Below, piece after piece: positions 52,871 through 63,790 of a stretch of 64,000 bases of DNA; the stretch's first letter is position 1, and every line of letters begins with the position of its first letter. The position numbers were made by a program, and so were the translations under genes. The stretch is from Paulinella micropora (lineage: Eukaryota > Cercozoa > Imbricatea > Euglyphida): assembly GCA_009731375.1 (NCBI GenBank), contig BJOX01000323.1:468384-532383 (forward strand). Reading direction: 5' to 3'. The notes under the pieces were generated by a model, which searched no databases, was not told the origin of the DNA, and saw only the letters and a program-made list of their open reading frames with translations.

Positions 52871-53609
52871 AAGTTTGAAATCAATAATTCTCTCACTGCT
52901 TTTCTGTCAGAACCATTTAATACATAAGTTGTTTTCACTTTCCTTATCTTAAAGTCTTTAAAGATGTGTTTTATTTTTTTGGAATAGTTATAAGATAAAA
53001 TAAATTTATATTTTATTCCTTTTACATCACTAAATATTTCTTCTGGTGATACATAATGATTATATCCTCATCTTTTTTTTTCACCTTCTTCATATGGTGG
53101 ATCTAGATAGAAAAATGTCTCTGGTGTGTCATATTTTTTTTTATTACTTTTTTGAAGTCTTTATTTAATATAATAGTATCTTTTAATTTATCTTTTATTT
53201 TGTTTATGTTTTTCTTAAAATTCTCTCTTGAAGCAGGACGACTATAATCTCTTAGATCTGCGAAAACCTCTCTCTTTCCACCGAATGAATTGAATGATAA
53301 ATATAAATTTCTGTAAAGTCTCATACTCGGTTCTTTGAATTTCCATTTTTTAAATTTTTTAAATTTGCTTCTTGAAGGTGTAAAATCATATTTATTAATT
53401 GTTTCTGCTGGCACTTTCTTCATATCTTTCCATATATGATAAATATCTTTATCCAAATCATTGATGACTTCTAAATCAGATGGAACTTTTTTTCTAAATA
53501 TGCTTCCAGCACCAATGAAAGATTCAACATAAACTTTGTGAGTTGGTATTAATGGAATAATCACTTTTTTCAGAAAATGTTTTCCTCCTACCCTAGCAAA
53601 AAATGACAT
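52867..53609 (-). pseudogene. DNA adenine-N6 methyltransferase (Dam/D12 class), frameshifted
   Basis: ATG 53609 starts MSFFARVGGKHFLKKVI. Motif I is FIGAGSIF, and NLYLSFNSFGGK follows. After a frameshift in an A-run near 53145, the catalytic motif IV DPPYEE appears in the next frame, then an in-frame TGA at about 53074 and a tail ending at TAA 52867. The order (motif I, target domain, DPPY) is that of Dam-like enzymes. Such an enzyme could mark viral DNA. It is inactive as it stands. Confidence 0.75.
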
Positions 53610-53624
53610 ATTATATAATATAGT
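53610..53624. promoter_or_regulatory. 15-bp divergent intergenic region
   Basis: ATTATATAATATAGT separates the methyltransferase ATG (minus) from the integrase ATG (plus). One TATA-like sequence may serve both strands. Confidence 0.4.
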
Positions 53625-54616
53625 ATGGATCATAAACATACAATTATTAATAATCAAAATCGTAATAGTCAATTAGAAGACACACTTACGGAAGTAGTTA
53701 AAACAAAAGAAGAAGAAACCCTTGAAATTCACCACCAGAAGAAGAATCCGAAAATATGGAATACTATATGGGTTGATAAACCATTAGACTAAGTTTTCTT
53801 AGACTTAGCAGATATGAGTAAAATAAAAGATAAGAAGGAAATAAAGGATATGCTTGGATGTTAGTTTGGATTGATTGTCATTCAAGATATTTAATAATTA
53901 TTCCATTAAAAAATAAAACAGCAAAAGAAGTCTATTATGCTTTAAAATCAATCAAATATAAACAGAAATCAATTACTACTGACAGCGGGAGAGAATATAA
54001 AGGAGCAACTCGTGAATATTTTAATGAAAATTGAATTAAACATGATGTGGTTGAAGTTGGCGACCATAGAGCCTTAGCGGTTGTTGATAGAGTAACAAGG
54101 AGTATTAGAAGATGGTTAGACCTTTTATTTGAAACCAATCGTAATTTTGATTGGGTCAGTTATATTCAAGACTTAGTATATGCTTATAATCATAAAGTTC
54201 ATTCTACAACAGGAAGCAGACCGATTGATATTTTTACAGGTCGTGATAAGAATAAACAGAAAATCAATCGTGATCATTTAATTGACGACTATAGCATTGG
54301 CGATAAGGTGAGGAAGGAATTGAAGAGACGGATGCTTGAAAAAGGTGGAAAGCAGTTTAGTAAGCAGATTTACAAAGTAATAGGTAGGTCTTGCTTTGAA
54401 ATCATTCTCTCTGATAATGAATTAGTATCACCGAGAGAACTTCTAAAAACTGAATTTACTAAATCAGTAGATGAAGAAAAGCAAGTAAAAGATAAAGAGA
54501 AAAAAATAACTAAGGAACGAAACACACAGAGATTATTAAAACGTGAAGATATTGATAAAGGTAATGTAAGAACTTCAGATAGAATAAGGAAGAAGAAACA
54601 AATATTAGATTTATAA
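53625..54616 (+). pseudogene. Retroviral-type integrase (element 2), decayed
   Basis: ATG 53625 begins MDHKHTIINN as in element 3. The core has VFLDLADM (first Asp) and TDSGREYKG (second Asp). The third acidic position is VVDRV, i.e. Asp instead of Glu, 34 residues after the second. TAA 53790 replaces the Gln of the other copy, a frameshift lies near 53860, and TGA 54032 follows. From 54047 the frame is open to TAA 54616 and ends with a basic segment and ILDL. In Polintons the integrase gene lies near an element end. Confidence 0.8.
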
Positions 54617-54619
54617 ATT

Positions 54620-55304
54620 GAAAGCATTTAGTCCTATTGGTCCGTTAGTGTTAGGTGCTTTTTATTTGTTTTATATTTCGATAAATATCTTCTTGTTACT
54701 TCAACTCCACACACACATTTCACGATTAAATGATTCTGCTCTCTTCGTCTTTGAAGAATATTTTCATAATTATTATCATAATATTTTTCTTTCTTTGTTT
54801 TATGTCTTCTAAATTTTTATTTCTATATTTTCTGCCTTTTTCCTCTATAATTTCACGATTACTTTCATAATATTCTTTTTTCGTTTTCTTTATTTTCTCA
54901 ATATTTAAGTTTCTATATTATTTATTTTCATTTAACATTCTATCACGATTTTCTTTATAATATTTTCTACTATTTCCATTTCGTGTTTCTTTGTTATCTT
55001 CGTGATATTCTTTTCTGCTTCTACCAGCTACAACCTTATTAACACATTCACTCTCTCTAATTATTTCTCCTTCTCTCCTGCTAAGTTGCATTTTGTTTTC
55101 ACATTTGTATTCTTCTATTAATTCAATGTAATTATCTTCATACTTTATAATATCAAAAGAAGAAACAAAACCATATTTTCCTTTGATGTGTTGTTTGTAA
55201 TTTATCCTATGTTGATACAATCTTTTATGTAGTGGGTTAGTAGTAGAACCAATATATATTTGGGCAGTCTGGTATGAAAGTCGTATAGGGTCGCACTTGG
55301 GCAC
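54620..55304 (-). pseudogene. GIY-YIG endonuclease, decayed
   Basis: The frame at 55304-54918 has QIYIGSTTNPLHKRLYQHR (YIG motif and catalytic Arg), then ELIEEY...LSRREGEII with the catalytic Glu region and CVNKVVAGRSRKEY. The start is unclear, with GC-rich foreign-looking DNA upstream. Beyond TAA 54918 the repeated 'YY..NRE' tail goes on in other frames to about 54620. GIY-YIG genes of this type are common, mobile passengers in viruses (family knowledge). Confidence 0.65.
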
Positions 55305-55638
55305 GCTTTTTCAAGACATACCACCCGCCACCAGAGACACACCCGGCGGGCCCGGACGGGACAAAATGACAACGGACGGTAAAAAGTGGAAACGGACAAT
55401 AAAATGATACACATAGCCTTGCTCAACATGTCAATTTGCGAAAAAAGAAATATATTGGGTTTTGCGAATTTTCTTTACTTTTTTGTTAAAGTTTCTGTTA
55501 GATAGAAAAATGAAATAGAATTAATCAGCCAAAACTTCAACCATATGATTATACCAAAATCGTCTAATCATATATGCGTTTTCGCTTCTGTTTTTCTGTT
55601 TTTTGCGAACCATAAAGCTTATTCATACCCCTCATATA
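55305..55638. other. Junction between elements 2 and 3
   Basis: A GC-rich block (55310-55400) with GACGGGACAAAATGACAACG, followed by AT-rich DNA and a hairpin (CATATGATTA/TAATCATATATG near 55541-55575). The base composition breaks sharply on both sides. No terminal inverted repeat or target duplication could be recognised. Confidence 0.4.
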
Positions 55639-56124
55639 ATGTCATTAAATCTCATACCAAACAATGTAAAAGATAAATATATTTGGAAAGAACAGTTTAA
55701 AGCAAGTAGTTATAGCTTGAATAAACTAAATGAATTGAAAATAAAGGCAGATAAAGAGATTGAAAAAGACGAAGCGATAATTGAGAATATGAAGAAAGAG
55801 TTGATGAATAAGAAGGAGAGGCGAGATGCGTTGAAAGAGACGATATATGACAGAGATAAGGAGAGAGACGAGATAGAAGAAGACTTAATGGAGGATAGAC
55901 GAAATAAGTTGAAGAAAAGAAAGATTGAGAGTGAAATAAGATTGATGAAGCATTGGAAGAAGCAGAATAGAGGAATGATAGTGGCAGAGGAGCTTGTTAA
56001 GATGGAAAAAATGATTGAAAAAGGAACGACATTTACAGAAGCATGTATGATGATGAAAAGATTAGATGAAATAGGGATAGACGTAGGGGAAGGTAATAGA
56101 AATATGAATAAAGCGTATAAATAA
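55639..56124 (+). CDS. Coiled-coil protein (element 3)
   Basis: 161 residues from ATG 55639, intact. After KYIWKEQFKASSYSLNKLN comes a long charged coiled coil and a helical end (TTFTEACMMMKRLDEIGIDV). No catalytic motif. It lies next to the element junction; a scaffold or accessory role is possible, but I do not recognise it. Confidence 0.6.
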   Translation: MSLNLIPNNVKDKYIWKEQFKASSYSLNKLNELKIKADKEIEKDEAIIENMKKELMNKKERRDALKETIYDRDKERDEIEEDLMEDRRNKLKKRKIESEIRLMKHWKKQNRGMIVAEELVKMEKMIEKGTTFTEACMMMKRLDEIGIDVGEGNRNMNKAYK

Positions 56125-56213
56125 TTGATTTTATATAAGTCATGTGCACGACATTAAACTACCCCTACATATACATACATAGTTTGTCCCTGTGTATGCA
56201 TGTGTAGGTCGCG

Positions 56214-56698
56214 ATGGCTGAGCAGCAACCTCCTGCTGCTGCTGACCCTGATATTGAAGTAATCATTTCTATTTTTGTTTCTTTATTTACCTGCTGTATG
56301 CTTATTTAGGAGCTGGCAGAAGGTGTTCAGGCGGTTAACGTGAATGTACCGCGCGAATTAGTAGGCAGGGTGCTGGGCGTAAGAAGGGCGCAAAAAAAGG
56401 AGGCCGAAAAGCTGGAACTCCAAACGCACCAAGAATGTTAGCAAATGATTATTTCGCGTCCATAAACAAAGAAGAAGGAACAGCTATCGTTTTTGCTGAG
56501 GCAAAAGGAGGCAGAGTGTTTACTCCAGGATGGGGATACAAATCTGATCCCAAAATAGCTGAACTATATGTTGTAGCTTACACTGATGGTTCATACGCTC
56601 TTTTCAGAAAGTGGGCTAACATTCAACCTATTTCAAATAACCACGAAATGGTTATCAAATCGGCTTACAAAGCAGAGTTTAATGCTGGTGTTGATTAA
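56214..56698 (+). pseudogene. Intron-containing gene, frameshifted
   Basis: Exon 1 (56214-56258) begins MAEQQPPAAADPDIE. A 51-bp GTAATC...TTTAG intron follows, and exon 2 starts in phase (ELAEGVQAVNVNVPRELVGR). A frameshift near 56375 leads to KKGGRKAGTPNAPRMLANDY and a globular part (GWGYKSDPKIAELYVVAYTD) ending at TAA 56698. An alternative is a second short intron at GTAAGA 56378. Pro/Ala-rich N-terminus and GC content differ from the viral genes. It may be a host gene trapped between the elements or a captured passenger. Family unknown. Confidence 0.5.
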
Positions 56699-56811
56699 AG
56701 TAGAGAAGAGGATTGATGAAAAACGTTTTTAATGACTTAGCTTCCGGTTTCATTAATTACATCTATCGATTGCAAAGCTACGCTTGCAAAGCGTATGTAG
56801 TCGATAATAAC

Positions 56812-57946
56812 TTACAAATCAAGTATCTCTTTTTCCTTTCTAATCCGGGCACTACTACGAATATTCTCCGGTTTTATATCTAATGATTTTAATAAGTGGC
56901 CTGTCTTTTTTTCCTTAGTTACTTCCTTGACTTTATCAGCTAGTTGAGGTTTAACTTCTTCCGGTTGTTGTTCTTTCATTTTGGACTTTAATAATTGTTG
57001 AGGAATGACTAGTTCTTTTTCACCAAGTATCAACTTAAAACCTTTCCGGTCTTTTACTGTATATACTTTCTTTAAGTATTGAACATCACCCTTAGAAAAA
57101 ACAGTTCTTTCTAGTTCTTTTCTTACTGTTGAGCCCTTAGGAAATTTATTAATAAGACCAGCTCTATATATTTCTTGATCGTTTTTCTTTTTACCCTCAT
57201 AGACTTCCATAGGTGTAGCTTTTATTGTATTATGGTATGTATTGTTGTAATTTTCCACAATTTCATAAATGTAAGGAACCCAAATGAAATTATCATTAAC
57301 TTCCCACATAAAATTTAAATCGTTCCTTATTGTTCTAATAAATCTATCTACTATGCCCATAATTCGGTGCTCGCCAACTTCGTTAGTTGTGTGTTGAATG
57401 TCGTTGTCTTTAAAGTATTCAGCGACTTGTCCTTTATATTCACTGCCGTTGTCGGACGTAATTCTTTTAGGTTTAGGTATTTTCTTTAATCCTTCTAATA
57501 CTTCACTGGTTGTTTTATTTTTGATCGGTTCAATCCAACCACGACGAGAATAAACATCAATCATTACTAATCCAAAAAGGTTTAGGCATTTTTTTAAATC
57601 CTTCTAATACTTCACTGGTTGTTTTATTTTTGATCGGTTCAATCCAACCACGACGAGAATAAACATCAATCATTACTAATCCAAAATTGTAGTTTTTGTT
57701 TCCTTTCTTAGTAGCTATTTTAGACATATCCATAAGGTCAATAAACACTTGACTTAATGGTTCAGGCTCAGGGGCTAGTATAATATTCCATTTTTTAGGG
57801 TTCTTAGATTGATGGTGTATTTCAGAAGCCTCTTCAATTTTCTGTTTTTCAAGTTCTTCTTCATTTAGCGGAGACTCCGCCTCCGCACCTCCGGTTTCAG
57901 TATTTTGTGTATCGCCTACAGCGATAGCTGTATGCTTATGGTCCAT
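56812..57946 (-). pseudogene. Retroviral-type integrase (element 3) with tandem duplication
   Basis: It starts MDHKHTAIAV at 57946. FIDLMDM holds the first Asp and TSDNGSEYKG the second. The third acidic site is GIVDRFIRTIR, again Asp where Glu is usual. A 109-bp segment (first copy about 57473-57580, second about 57582-57690) is duplicated in tandem and shifts the frame; without it the gene would be continuous to TAA 56812. A chromo-like or SH3-like basic end (SSARIRKEKEILDL) closes it. The rest is well preserved. Confidence 0.8.
57473..57690. repeat. 109-bp tandem duplication in the integrase gene
   Basis: Two near-identical units; 109 is not a multiple of 3, so the reading frame is lost. 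Confidence 0.85.
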
Positions 57947-58055
57947 TGCCATATGCGACTACATAGGAAGGTAGTTTATCACGATATATAAAAGAGTAAA
58001 TAATAAGTCGTGCATAAAGTATATATATTAGAACTTTAAAAATATCTTTGAAACA

Positions 58056-58598
58056 TCATTGTTTTCTTTTTTTTGGTTTCTCGGGTTGTTGATTATAAAC
58101 ATTAACTGATATGTTTGATTTCTTACCTTTGTTCCGTCCATAGGACGAACCTCCACCATAGGTGGAGCCTCCTTTCTTAGGCTGTTCTTCTTCCTCAGAT
58201 TCGCTATCCTCGCTATCTTCTTCCACTTTCTTTTTTACCACTTTCTTCGCCTTCTTCTGTTTGGTTTTAAGTTTCATCTTTGATATTTTATCCGCAATGA
58301 GGTCAACAAAGTCGTGTTCAACCTCTTCTTCGCTTTCACTGCTTTCCTCAATCGGTTCGCCATACGCTTCTGCGAGCGTAGCTCCGCAGTCCCGCCCATC
58401 AATCATATCTTTCGCCAACTGCTTCTTGGTAATGTGGTCCATCTTTTCGTCATCAGTCATTTCTTTTACATTCTTCGCCTCTTCCTCAGCAAGTAGTTCC
58501 CTCGCCCTCTCAATCTTTCTCTGCCTTGCATATTGCTTCTTCATTACAGTCGCTTTTTCAAGGTTCTTTATGGCAATCTCTCTATTACCTCTCGGCAT
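58056..58598 (-). CDS. Acidic/basic low-complexity protein (element 3)
   Basis: 180 residues from ATG 58598 (MPRGNREIAIKNLEKATVM), intact. A charged coiled coil is followed by DFVDLIADKISKM, a Lys-rich and Glu/Ser-rich segment, Gly/Tyr repeats (STYGGGSSYGRNKG) and ISVNVYNQ. It is the undamaged homologue of 52343-52870 and shows how that gene decayed. Divergent from the fiber gene with 89 bp between ATGs, as in element 2. DNA or virion binding is inferred. Confidence 0.65.
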   Translation of the reverse strand: MPRGNREIAIKNLEKATVMKKQYARQRKIERARELLAEEEAKNVKEMTDDEKMDHITKKQLAKDMIDGRDCGATLAEAYGEPIEESSESEEEVEHDFVDLIADKISKMKLKTKQKKAKKVVKKKVEEDSEDSESEEEEQPKKGGSTYGGGSSYGRNKGKKSNISVNVYNQQPEKPKKRKQ

Positions 58599-58687
58599 AG
58601 TTTGTTTCGGTTGTATATCTAACCAAAAATAATGTTTATTCAGATTAATTATTATCCTAAATATACACCTCCACATGTTTTGGTTCA

Positions 58688-61600
58688 ATGAGTCAATATA
58701 AGTCGCTCTTAGGATTGCCTGAAATTGCGGTGGACTCACTGGACATAAAAAAATTAGACCTTACAAATACTAATATTATCGGCTTAAACACAGATAGGGT
58801 GCCAGAAGATGCTGACCATGTAATCTTTATTACACTGATGGCCGATTCGATGCAAGATTATCTACCAAATCAACATCAGACATTAAAGAAGGAAGCAGTT
58901 TATGTTATACAGAGCAACGAGTGAGGGACAACGACGAGGTTAAAGCCTCAACTGAACACCGCTCTAATGCAAGTAATCCGCACCAAACCAGCCTTTATAA
59001 TTTGATAGACACTAACATATTCGCACAAGCAAGCGGACAATACTTAACATATAATGATGTAGAAGGCAAATGGAAGAATACCGCCCTCGGTTCAATTGAC
59101 ACACTCTCTGATGTAGTCATAACAGCACCAATAGCCACTAATAGTTATCTAACATATAATTCAATAAACTTGGTAAATAAAACATTTCCGATAAATGTTG
59201 ATGAATTCGGCAATATTAGTATGGGAAGGAAGAATATAACAGGAGTTAATTTACTAAATACCAAAGATGTTGATGAATGGATATTTGAGCATCAAGACAA
59301 TAATAATAAGGTGTCAGCGAGTGGAAGCATAGATAGCCACAGCGATGTGACAATATCAGGCTTCCCAGCAGATAACCAACTGATTATGTATAGCACGTTT
59401 ATACTACACAGAGCAACGAGTAAGGGATAATGACGAAGTCAAAGCCTCAACTCAACACCGCTCTAATACTTCTAATCCGCACCAAACCAGTTTATACAAT
59501 TTGATAGACACAAACATAGTTGCACAAGCGAGCGGACAATACTTAACATACAATGATGTAGAATGCAAATGGAAAAATACCGCCCTCGGTTCAATTGACA
59601 CACTCTCTGATGTAGTCATAACCGCACCAATAGCCACTAATAGTTATCTCACATATAATTCAATAAACTGGGTAAATAAAACATTTCCGATAAATGTGGA
59701 TGAATTCGGCAACATTAGTATGGGAAGGAAGAATATAACAAATGTAAATTTACTAAATACCAAAGATGTTGATGAATGGATATTTGAGCATCAAGATAAT
59801 AATGATAAAGTTTCAGCAGCTGGAAGTATAGATAGCACAGCGATGTGACGATAACAGGCTTCCCAGCAGATAATCAATTACTCATTTATAGCACGGGACA
59901 ATGGAGAAACACCACACCACCCTTTCTGAGATTAGACGGCACTACCAGTATGACGGGAGGACTAAATATGGGCGGTTATGCTATTTCAGGGGCTTCTACA
60001 TATAATGGAATTAATCTCGCAAATCTCGCAGTTGATGGTTCGGTGGTCAAACTAACAGGAGACCAAACCATAGGAGGAATTAAAACATTTAGCAGTATAA
60101 TAAATGCGAGTGCGGGGATTGATACGAAAAGCCAAAGCATAACAAATGTAAATCAACTAAATGGCAGGTCTATCACAACTTGGCTATCAGAGCACGATAC
60201 GAACACTGCGAAAGTGTAGGCGAGTGGAAGTATTGATACACATAGCGACGTGATTATAATAACAGCAACAGATAATCAACTACTCATTTATAGCACTGGA
60301 CAATGGAGAAACGTGGCATCACCCTTTCTTAGATTAGACGGCACTGCTAGTATGACGGGAGGACTAAATATGGGAAACCAAAGCATAACAAATGTAAATC
60401 TTGTTGATGGTGTGGATGTTTCTGTTCTTGATACTTCGGCAGTTAAAACCTCAGGAAACCAAACCATAGCAGGAATTAAGACATATAGCAGTGGCGTTGA
60501 AATAACTGGAAATTCAATCAATTCAACAACAAAGGGAACATTCATCGTTTTCAATTCTACCAGTAATATCGGGTCAATTGCTAGTTTGGATATGAACACT
60601 GCGACATATTACAACTTTGAAATTTCTGTGAAAAAAAATAAGTTTTATTATTGACGGGACGATTGTTTCGTGGTTTAATGCTACTGGATTAGATTGTAAT
60701 AGCAGTCGGATTGTTAATCTAGGAGCACCACAAAATGCAAATGAAGCGGTAAATAGACAATATCTGAACGACAATTGTGTGAAACTAACAACAGACCAAA
60801 CCATAACAGGAAGTAAAACATTTAATGGGGCGAGCACTGTGATAAAATATCTAACTCTAACGAACAACGCCGATTTTAATAATCAAACTATCATTAATGG
60901 CGGAAATATAACATATAATGGGGCGAGGATATTAAACCAAAATGGAGGAGATATATTCTTTTCACAGACATCAGGTGATTGTCAATATTTCTTATTTACT
61001 CTAAATACTGCTACAAGTGGAACCGCAGACCAAAGAGGTTATGTATTCACGAATGTAGCATTTGATGTAAAAGGGGCGGGACTTTATATTTCAAAACTTT
61101 TTGATAATAAAAGTGCTTCGTCTGACATTGTCCGTTTTAACAATGCGGGGGTATGCGATTTTATGGTGCTTTGGATATGAACTCAAACAACATAACAAGT
61201 GCTGGAACAATTACTTCAACCGCAGGAATGAATATGACAACATTATCAACGAGCGACAAAATAACAACAGCATCAGGTAAGCCAATAATCATAGGCAATA
61301 CAACGAAATCAGCAAATGGGGCGACAGGGGGCTTAGAATTATACGGGACGGCTTCAAATATCGGAGGGGGACACTTACAAGCAATAACAACGGCGGATGC
61401 TTATCCAACATTTCAATTATTGAACTGGGCACACGACAATATAGGCTTAAGTTTTGATGCTTATTATGACGGCGCAAACTGGAAATCAAGCCTCCTTGGC
61501 TCAAACTTTCAAATATACAAAAACTCAAACAAACTTGCTTTTAACTATAAATCAGGAATAGCAGCAGGAAGCAATATAACATGGTCTGAGGCGATGAATA

Positions 61601-63110
61601 TAAGCACAGCAGGATTACTAACTGCGAATGCGGGGATTACATACACTGGCACACTAACGTCAGTAACGAATGCCAGTGGGGCGAAAATAGGAATTCAGGG
61701 ACTAACAGACTGAACAAATGCAAAAGGAATATTTATATGGGATGCCACCAATACAAGTTGGGGAATTTATGCGGCATCTGGCGGAGGTGGAAACACTAGA
61801 AGTTTGGCAAATGGTTTAGCCGTTTCAGGAAATGATTTTAGTTCATATAGTTTTCGTTTTAGGGTTGCTAATGATGCTACTATGGGTTTTATATGGGAGA
61901 ATTCAGCAGAGCAATTGCTAACATTGAATGGACTCAATGGGACTTTATGGACAAAAGGATTAATAACGGCTAGTGCGGGAATTAAGATATTTATCCTACT
62001 TTTCAACTAACTAATATAAGTCATAATAACATAAATATGACCTTTGATGCGTATTTAGATGCTGGCGGATGGAAATCAAGTTATATGAGTTCTAATTTTC
62101 TAATTAGTTAATGGAATAATAAACTTAGATTTTTGTATGATAGCGGGAAAAGTGTGGGGGTTGCTGTTCCTTGGTCTCTCGCTCTGGAACTTGACACATC
62201 GGGTTTATTAACAACAAAGGTGATTACAGCGAGTGGGGCGATAACGGCGAATGCGGGTATATCAACAACAACGGCAACCGCGAGTGGATTAATAACGGCA
62301 AATTCGGGGATATCAACAACAACGTTGGCAACAAGTGGCTTACTAACTGCGAATGCGGGGATTACATACTCTGGGTTGCTAACGACCACAACTACTAATG
62401 GAGCAAAAATAGGAATTCAAGGACAAACAGACGGGACGATTGCGAGAGGAATATTTATTTGGGATACTGCTGATTCAGCATGTGGGATTCATATGTCTCA
62501 GTCTGGAGCAAATAAATCATTAAGTGGAGGAACAGCACCAGCAGGAGGAGTAGGCGGAGGATTAACTTCTTATGCTATTAGATTTAGAGTGAATAATTCT
62601 TCAACGAGTGGGTTCATATGGGAGAATAGTTCAAATAATGCTTTAATGTCTTTGAAAGCAAGCGATGGACAATTATGGGTATTGTCTAATCCAATTCAAT
62701 ATTCAGACAGGAGAAAAAAAGAAGATATAAAGGATTGCTTAGGCTTAGATTTTATTAATAAGTTAAATCCAGTCTGCTATCGTATGATTGATGACAACAA
62801 GAAACAAAGAACGGGTTTGATAGCACAGGAATTAGAAATCGTACTAACAGAAATGGATATGCTAGATTTTTGCGGTTTTATAAAAGAAACAATTATGGTT
62901 CCGTGTCCAAAGCAAAGAAAAGAATGCGAATTGAAAGGTGTGAGTGTTAATCCAGAAAATGTTAAATGTGTTGATAGTGGTGATGTCGGTTACGGTATAG
63001 GTTATTCCGAGTTTATCGCCCCGTTAATTAAGGCAACACAGGAATTATCAGAAAAGATAGTTAATTTAGAAAAAGAAAATAATAATCTAACTAATGATAT
63101 AGCCGATTAA
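58688..63110 (+). pseudogene. Long S74 fiber (element 3), multiply broken
   Basis: Starts MSQYKSLLGLPEIAVDSLDI. Frameshifts lie near 58810, 59395, 59845, 60215, 60640, 61150 and 61990. In-frame stops include TGA at 61711, where the matching codon of a later repeat unit is Gly, and TAA at 62109. The N-terminal region is duplicated (499 bp). Shaft units with KLTGDQTI match element 2, and an extra Ala/Thr/Gly module at 61250-61720 is not seen there. The S74 domain (SDRRKKEDIKDCLGLDF) and coiled coil end at TAA 63108, with readable sequence to about 63150. Confidence 0.75.
58907..59850 (+). repeat. About 499-bp tandem duplication in the fiber gene
   Basis: Units start at about 58907 and 59406 and encode the same stretch (SGQYLTYNDVE, GSIDTLSDVVITAPIA), with several percent divergence. 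Confidence 0.85.
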
Positions 63111-63141
63111 AAAAACCAATTAGCAGAAATCCGTAATAACA

Positions 63142-63489
63142 ATGCCCCCTAGATTACACCCTCCACCTCCACTCATTGATATGGCAGATGGCGAACTAAC
63201 ACCAGAATTAAAAAATCGTGTTTTGGATATTTCATTGAAGAATGAAGAAAAAAAAGTAGAGCACGAATTGGAAGATAACTGGAATTGTTGTTGTATAAAA
63301 AACAGACCGACTGACAGCCGACTTATTAAGTATCTGTTTCAAATGGGTATCATTATCGCAATCATAACCCTTTGTATCGTAAGGCTATCTGAAAAGAACT
63401 TACCGTGCGAGACAGCCAACACTTATGTAGGTATTTTAACACTATTGATTGGAATATGCCTTCCATCACCTTCTTCAAGTAAGAAGTGA
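63142..63489 (+). CDS. Two-span membrane protein (element 3)
   Basis: 115 residues from ATG 63142. Intact homologue of 48301-48654: a divergent Pro-rich first 25 residues, then nearly identical helix, WNCCC motif and two membrane spans (QMGIIIAIITLCIV, YVGILTLLIGICL). It begins just after the fiber gene. Unlike element 2, no junction module separates it from the fiber. Confidence 0.7.
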   Translation: MPPRLHPPPPLIDMADGELTPELKNRVLDISLKNEEKKVEHELEDNWNCCCIKNRPTDSRLIKYLFQMGIIIAIITLCIVRLSEKNLPCETANTYVGILTLLIGICLPSPSSSKK

Positions 63490-63720
63490 GCATTCATATA
63501 GTTGAGTTTTATACCAAGAAGCATCACTACCTGAGCACATTAAAGGAATGGCTTCATCAAAACTAACACACCAATCACTAAAAGGTTTATACACACATTT
63601 AAATTTTGTTTCTATTCCTTTTTGAATACACCACACACAACTTTCATTTTTTTTCTCACTGACCCGTGAATAGAAATCGCAGGCAGTCCGAGCAGAAATA
63701 TTAATTAATAAAAAGTTTAT
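63475..63720 (-). pseudogene. Secreted cysteine-rich protein (element 3), start codon lost
   Basis: It reads from a hydrophobic leader (LIFINFLLINISARTA) through all seven conserved cysteines to TGA 63475, but ATA stands where the ATG should be, near 63730. It overlaps the membrane-protein gene tail to tail by 15 bp exactly as in element 2. Substitutions relative to 48061-48315 are spread out, with Cys, Trp and the C-terminal YECSLLT kept. Confidence 0.6.
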
Positions 63721-63790
63721 AAAGATTAGTATAGGAAACTTTTGAAAAAGTCATCAAAACCATTGGAGGTGCGGAGGTGAAATCTCCGCA

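Noticed and set aside
25593-54034. Alternative genetic code for the viral genes
   Set aside because: All three stops occur in frame, frameshifts are also frequent, and intact genes (penton, protease, membrane protein) end in TGA; decay is simpler.
54620-55638. Terminal inverted repeats of elements 2 and 3
   Set aside because: No match between this region and 24770-24930 could be seen in either orientation.
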